A stretch of DNA of 64,000 nucleotides from Syngnathus acus (Eukaryota; Chordata; Actinopteri; Syngnathiformes; Syngnathidae), in contig NC_051103.1 in the NCBI RefSeq assembly GCF_901709675.1, positions 2,961,501-3,025,500 of the forward strand, written 5' to 3'. Positions 61,801 to 64,000 of the stretch are shown in pieces; position 1 is the first letter of the stretch, and every line of letters starts with the position of its first letter. Position numbers and translations under genes: made by a program. The notes beneath the pieces were generated by a model that saw only the letters and a list, made by a program, of their open reading frames with translations, was not told the DNA's origin and searched no databases.

Positions 61801-63981
61801 AGCGGCTTATTTATGCGGCTGTATATAAAAAGCTCAGAGAAGCAGCCAAGAAGCCGAAGACCGTTTGTTCATGCGACTGCCGTTAATTGGGTGCGTTCGG
61901 TCTTCCTCACTAAGGTGGACGATGCTGGATGATGCATGAAATTATAAATTGGCGAAAAATATCTTAGCTATGTTCGTATTCGCATGGCGATGAAATCAGT
62001 ATTTGCCGGCGCTTCATTTTGAGTTTTGTGTTGAAAATCAATGAAAGGAGCGTCTAATCTGGGAAGATGTTAAAGAGGTGATATTCATGATTCATTGTTG
62101 GTGGTGGGAGAGTCTCACTCGCATCGCCTCCGAATTAATCATCCGCCGCGTCGCCGTCTTCCAAACATATCTGATCAATATGAATAGAGGAGGGGGGAAA
62201 TTAACAAGAGAGAATAAAGGAAAGAAAAGACGAGTGGGGAGAGTGGTTGGGGTCAAAAGTAGGAGGGGGAAAATTGCAGATGGATGATGCCACGATTTGA
62301 CTGTGCTAAAAGAAGAAAAATAAGCTAACATGACATAACTTCTTCCATTTTCAACCAATTGTGCAGTTTTCCTCAAATCCCTCTAAAACACACTAGCTAA
62401 CACTCCCGTACAGCACAAATGACTCGTGTCAGGTGACGTTCATACAAATGACGTTTCCTAACCCTCCTCTCATTAAAGAGTCCACTGCTGGGATTCTGGA
62501 GGAGGGAGAACACTGCGGCCGCTATAATGTGCTCATGAGTTCAGGAGGGGTGAAGGAAGGAAAAATGGTCACTGATGATGGAGCGATTCCATCCCCCAAG
62601 CTTCACTGAGCTTGGTGGAAGTCATTTCAGAAAAGGTGGAGAGAAAAGTGACTGCAGGAAAGAAAAAAAAAAAAAAAGACGGAGAGAAAATAGAGTAGGA
62701 GCTTCAGCATAATGCTGCGCAAGCTGGTGGAGGGAGGGATGGAGACAGATGGGGGGATGATGAAGAAGAGGGGACTGAGGGGGGGAGGCGAGACTTTGAG
62801 GGAGGTAAAATGTGAGAAGTGGTGTTTAGATGAGGCTTTCCTCCTCTCAGCACATGGCTGTTAGTGAGCTTATTTTAAACCACAAGGTTGCTGTGACCTA
62901 ACTTACGCCCATAACCACCTCCGTTTTTAAAGCCCATGGTCATGAAAAGCTGGGGGGAAAAAAAAAAAAAAAGACTTCATACTTAGAGGGGGGGTGGCCC
63001 CTGATGATGCTCTCCTGTCTTTTAAACATTCGTCCGGGCGTTCAATCATGACAACTAGCTCACCTTAACAACAATGACTCCAGTAACCTTGGCCATCCAT
63101 TAGGCTGTCCAAGAACAAAAAGCCCTCTCCAGAGGGAGCCATTAGACCAATATAGCTCTGGGAAGGAAAGTTTCCAATGCGCCAGATGGGCTGAACTTTC
63201 TATTGGGCTCAAGAGCTGGACAACCGATAGCGGTGCAACACACGCACTGTTACATTATCTATACGCACCGGAAATTGAATATTGCGATTAATTGCCTAGT
63301 CAAGTTAGCCAAGTGAGTCGATTATGTATCAGCAAATGAATATTTGTTTGTATAAAAAATTATCTGAAGTAGCGATGGTATCTCCCAATGATACATTTTG
63401 TCTTGAAGTGACGATGGATATAATTTAAGTGTCAGACCTCGTTCTGCCCGAGATGTGAATTTACATCAATTATGTATAAACTGAGCCGAGCCGAGCTCGG
63501 TAGCAAGCCGTCCCTGATGTTCAGTTAGCGCTAAGGATGTGTCACCTGTCTCTTCCTGTCCTGAATGGTTTCACCTGACTAACATTACAGCTGTACCTCC
63601 TGGCAATGCCGAGCGTGCGTGCGTGCGTGTCAGAGAGTCAGCGTTCAAATTTAATACCTTGTGAATGTGAACGACAAGGTAAAAGTTGCATGAGAACTTG
63701 ACAGATCCGAGCAGGAGCAGCAATTTAGTTTGTTGGACAACACTCCAAGTTACGCTCCCTGCACACTCTCCTTGAATATGTTCTATCAAGTTATTCTGAA
63801 GTCACTGGGTCAAAAAATTGTATTTGTAAACATACTTTGACAAGCAAATCTTTTTGTGCTGCCTTGGATGACTCTGCCGTGCATTTGCAAACAATTTACC
63901 TGATAGACGTGGTAGGCGTTAGCAGCTCTGCCCTGCAGGAACACGGAAGGGATCCACACGTTGATGAGAGCACGATGCGCC
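49869..63981 (-). CDS. SNX29: SNX29, sorting nexin with PX domain (last four coding exons; 5' part outside the window)
   Basis: SNX29 is a PX-domain sorting nexin with N-terminal RUN and coiled-coil regions, expected to bind phosphoinositides on endosomal membranes. Exons here are 63981-63900, 58178-58038, 52907-52768 and 49995-49869, with consistent phases (1, 0, 0, then 2 into the last). The joined segment reads ALINVWIPSVFLQGRAANAY, then VYIRILDNEWNVYRRYTEF, FPPKKAIGNK, DAKFVEERRKQLQCYL, and the tail EPQSGDL. Lipid-binding hallmarks are present: RRY with following F, PPKK, and RRKQLQCYL. Colinearity with the human C-terminus, including the final PQSGDL, makes the name secure. The RUN and coiled-coil exons must lie to the right. 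Confidence 0.95.
49996..52767 (-). other. SNX29 last intron
   Basis: 2.8 kb, phase 2, with donor GTAAGT. It contains the transposon-like segment at 50448-50690. No missed exon is required by the protein. Confidence 0.85.
50448..50690. mobile_element. Candidate non-autonomous DNA transposon with 'CCGATACC' ends
   Basis: The left end reads GGACGTTCCGATACTCCG and then CAGACCGATACCAGTATGAG. The right part reads GGTATCGGACAAAATCG and ends CTGGTATCGATGCCGATCC, an imperfect inverse of the left. Repeated GATACC/GGTATC words and inverted ends are typical of a family of fish DNA transposons. No coding capacity. The boundaries are approximate. Confidence 0.45.
52768..52907 (-). CDS. SNX29: SNX29 exon encoding the end of the PX domain
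   Basis: 140 nt: DAKFVEERRKQLQCYLRMVM, then NKVIQTLPDF and ETLLSLLPFC, ending two bases into a Leu codon at GTAAGT. The acceptor AAAG is not preceded by a strong pyrimidine tract, but the protein junction GNK/DAKF exactly matches the family. Confidence 0.94.
52908..58037 (-). other. SNX29 intron between the PX-domain exons
   Basis: 5.1 kb, phase 0. It contains (TG)42 at 55734-55817 and short homopolymers. A plus-strand 63-codon frame at 57519-57710 is discussed in the findings. Otherwise nothing was recognised. Confidence 0.85.
55734..55817. repeat. (TG)42 microsatellite
   Basis: A pure 84-bp TG/CA dinucleotide repeat in an SNX29 intron, likely highly polymorphic. It creates spurious Cys-Val and Thr-His frames. 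Confidence 0.97.
58038..58178 (-). CDS. SNX29: SNX29 exon encoding the PX core
   Basis: 141 nt, exactly 47 codons: VYIRILDNEWNVYRRYTEFR through FPPKKAIGNK. It holds the RRYTEF and FPPKK phosphoinositide-binding motifs. Acceptor CCTCAG, donor GTGAGC. Confidence 0.96.
59129..59192 (-). mobile_element. hAT-like terminal fragment
   Basis: On the minus strand the segment begins CAGGGATTGTAACTGGTGG and continues TTCGCGGCCCTTTAGCGG. It resembles a hAT terminal sequence (CAGGG start, CTGGTGG, CGCGGCCC). No second end or transposase was found. The call is based on recalled patterns. Confidence 0.4.
59681..59738 (+). repeat. Fragment of a tRNA-like dispersed repeat
   Basis: CAGTGGAGAAGTGTTGAGTA, CATCTGCCTCACAGC and TTCTGGGTTCAGATCC follow the order of a common fish repeat head (CGGTGG, then GTTAGCACATCTGCCTCACAG, then GGGTTCAAATCC). 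It looks like the left end of the family whose body or tail appears at 11563, 18808, 48494 and 49570. Confidence 0.5.
63900..63981 (-). CDS. SNX29: SNX29 exon at the start of the PX domain
   Basis: 82 nt: one base of a split codon, then AHRALINVWIPSVFLQGRAA and NAYHVYQ, ending at GTAAAT. The acceptor is TTAAG. ALINVWIPSVFL and HVYQ/VYIR are family-conserved. This is the most 5' exon visible. Confidence 0.9.
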
Positions 63982-64000
63982 CTTAAGGGACATAAACAAC
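63982..64000 (-). other. SNX29 intron, truncated by the window edge
   Basis: Nineteen bases of the intron upstream of the visible exon, including the AAG acceptor. The rest of the gene continues to the right. Confidence 0.8.

Larger units (their letters stand above)
58179..63899 (-). other. SNX29 intron upstream of the PX core exon
   Basis: 5.7 kb, phase 0. It carries decayed mobile-element fragments near 59129-59192 and 59681-59738 and a short tRNA-like stretch near 61095-61115. No exon was recognised. Confidence 0.85.

Noticed and set aside
1-64000. CRISPR arrays, operons, prophage or toxin-antitoxin systems
   Set aside because: No regularly spaced direct repeats or compact gene strings exist. 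The sequence is clearly a vertebrate nuclear genome.

Overview
The window is a stretch of a ray-finned fish nuclear genome, most likely a percomorph teleost. It has split genes with canonical GT/AG introns and vertebrate protein families. Introns are far shorter than the mammalian counterparts as I recall them. Long homopolymers and microsatellites are everywhere, and there are degraded DNA-transposon and SINE-like fragments of the kind common in teleosts. It is not prokaryotic: there are no operons and no CRISPR array, and almost all short open frames are chance frames in introns or intergenic DNA.

Three protein-coding genes are supported. Each was rebuilt exon by exon, with matching splice phases at every internal junction. 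(1) CPPED1, minus strand, 554-11315: six exons, complete, 311 aa, a metallophosphoesterase. (2) A Shisa-family AMPA-receptor auxiliary subunit, best called SHISA9 (CKAMP44), plus strand, 12572-28565: four coding exons, 608 aa. It has a signal peptide, a Cys-rich Shisa domain, one transmembrane helix, a 25-glutamine tract, a Met-Thr-Pro tract, an in-frame tandem duplication and a C-terminal EVTV PDZ ligand. (3) SNX29, minus strand, 49869-63981: the last four coding exons, covering most of the PX domain and the conserved C-terminus. The 5' part lies beyond the right edge.

Layout: a MITE-like element (98-487) touches the 3' end of CPPED1. CPPED1 fills 0.5-11.3 kb. A 1.26 kb divergent interval with (CT)37 and (AAT)17 microsatellites separates the CPPED1 and SHISA9 start codons. 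SHISA9 spans 12.6-28.6 kb and may have a 3'UTR reaching about 32.35 kb. About 17-20 kb without recognisable genes follows. SNX29 converges on SHISA9 from the right.

The three genes do not form a pathway. CPPED1 is a cytosolic phosphatase, SHISA9 a synaptic membrane protein and SNX29 a phosphoinositide-binding sorting nexin. They belong to one conserved neighbourhood, human 16p13, but in a different arrangement: relative to the human order as I recall it, the CPPED1-SHISA9 pair is inverted with respect to SNX29. I found no sign of a novel multi-gene system. The most interesting features are the lineage-specific repeats and duplication in the SHISA9 cytoplasmic tail, two candidate upstream ORFs in the SHISA9 leader, and the local rearrangement.
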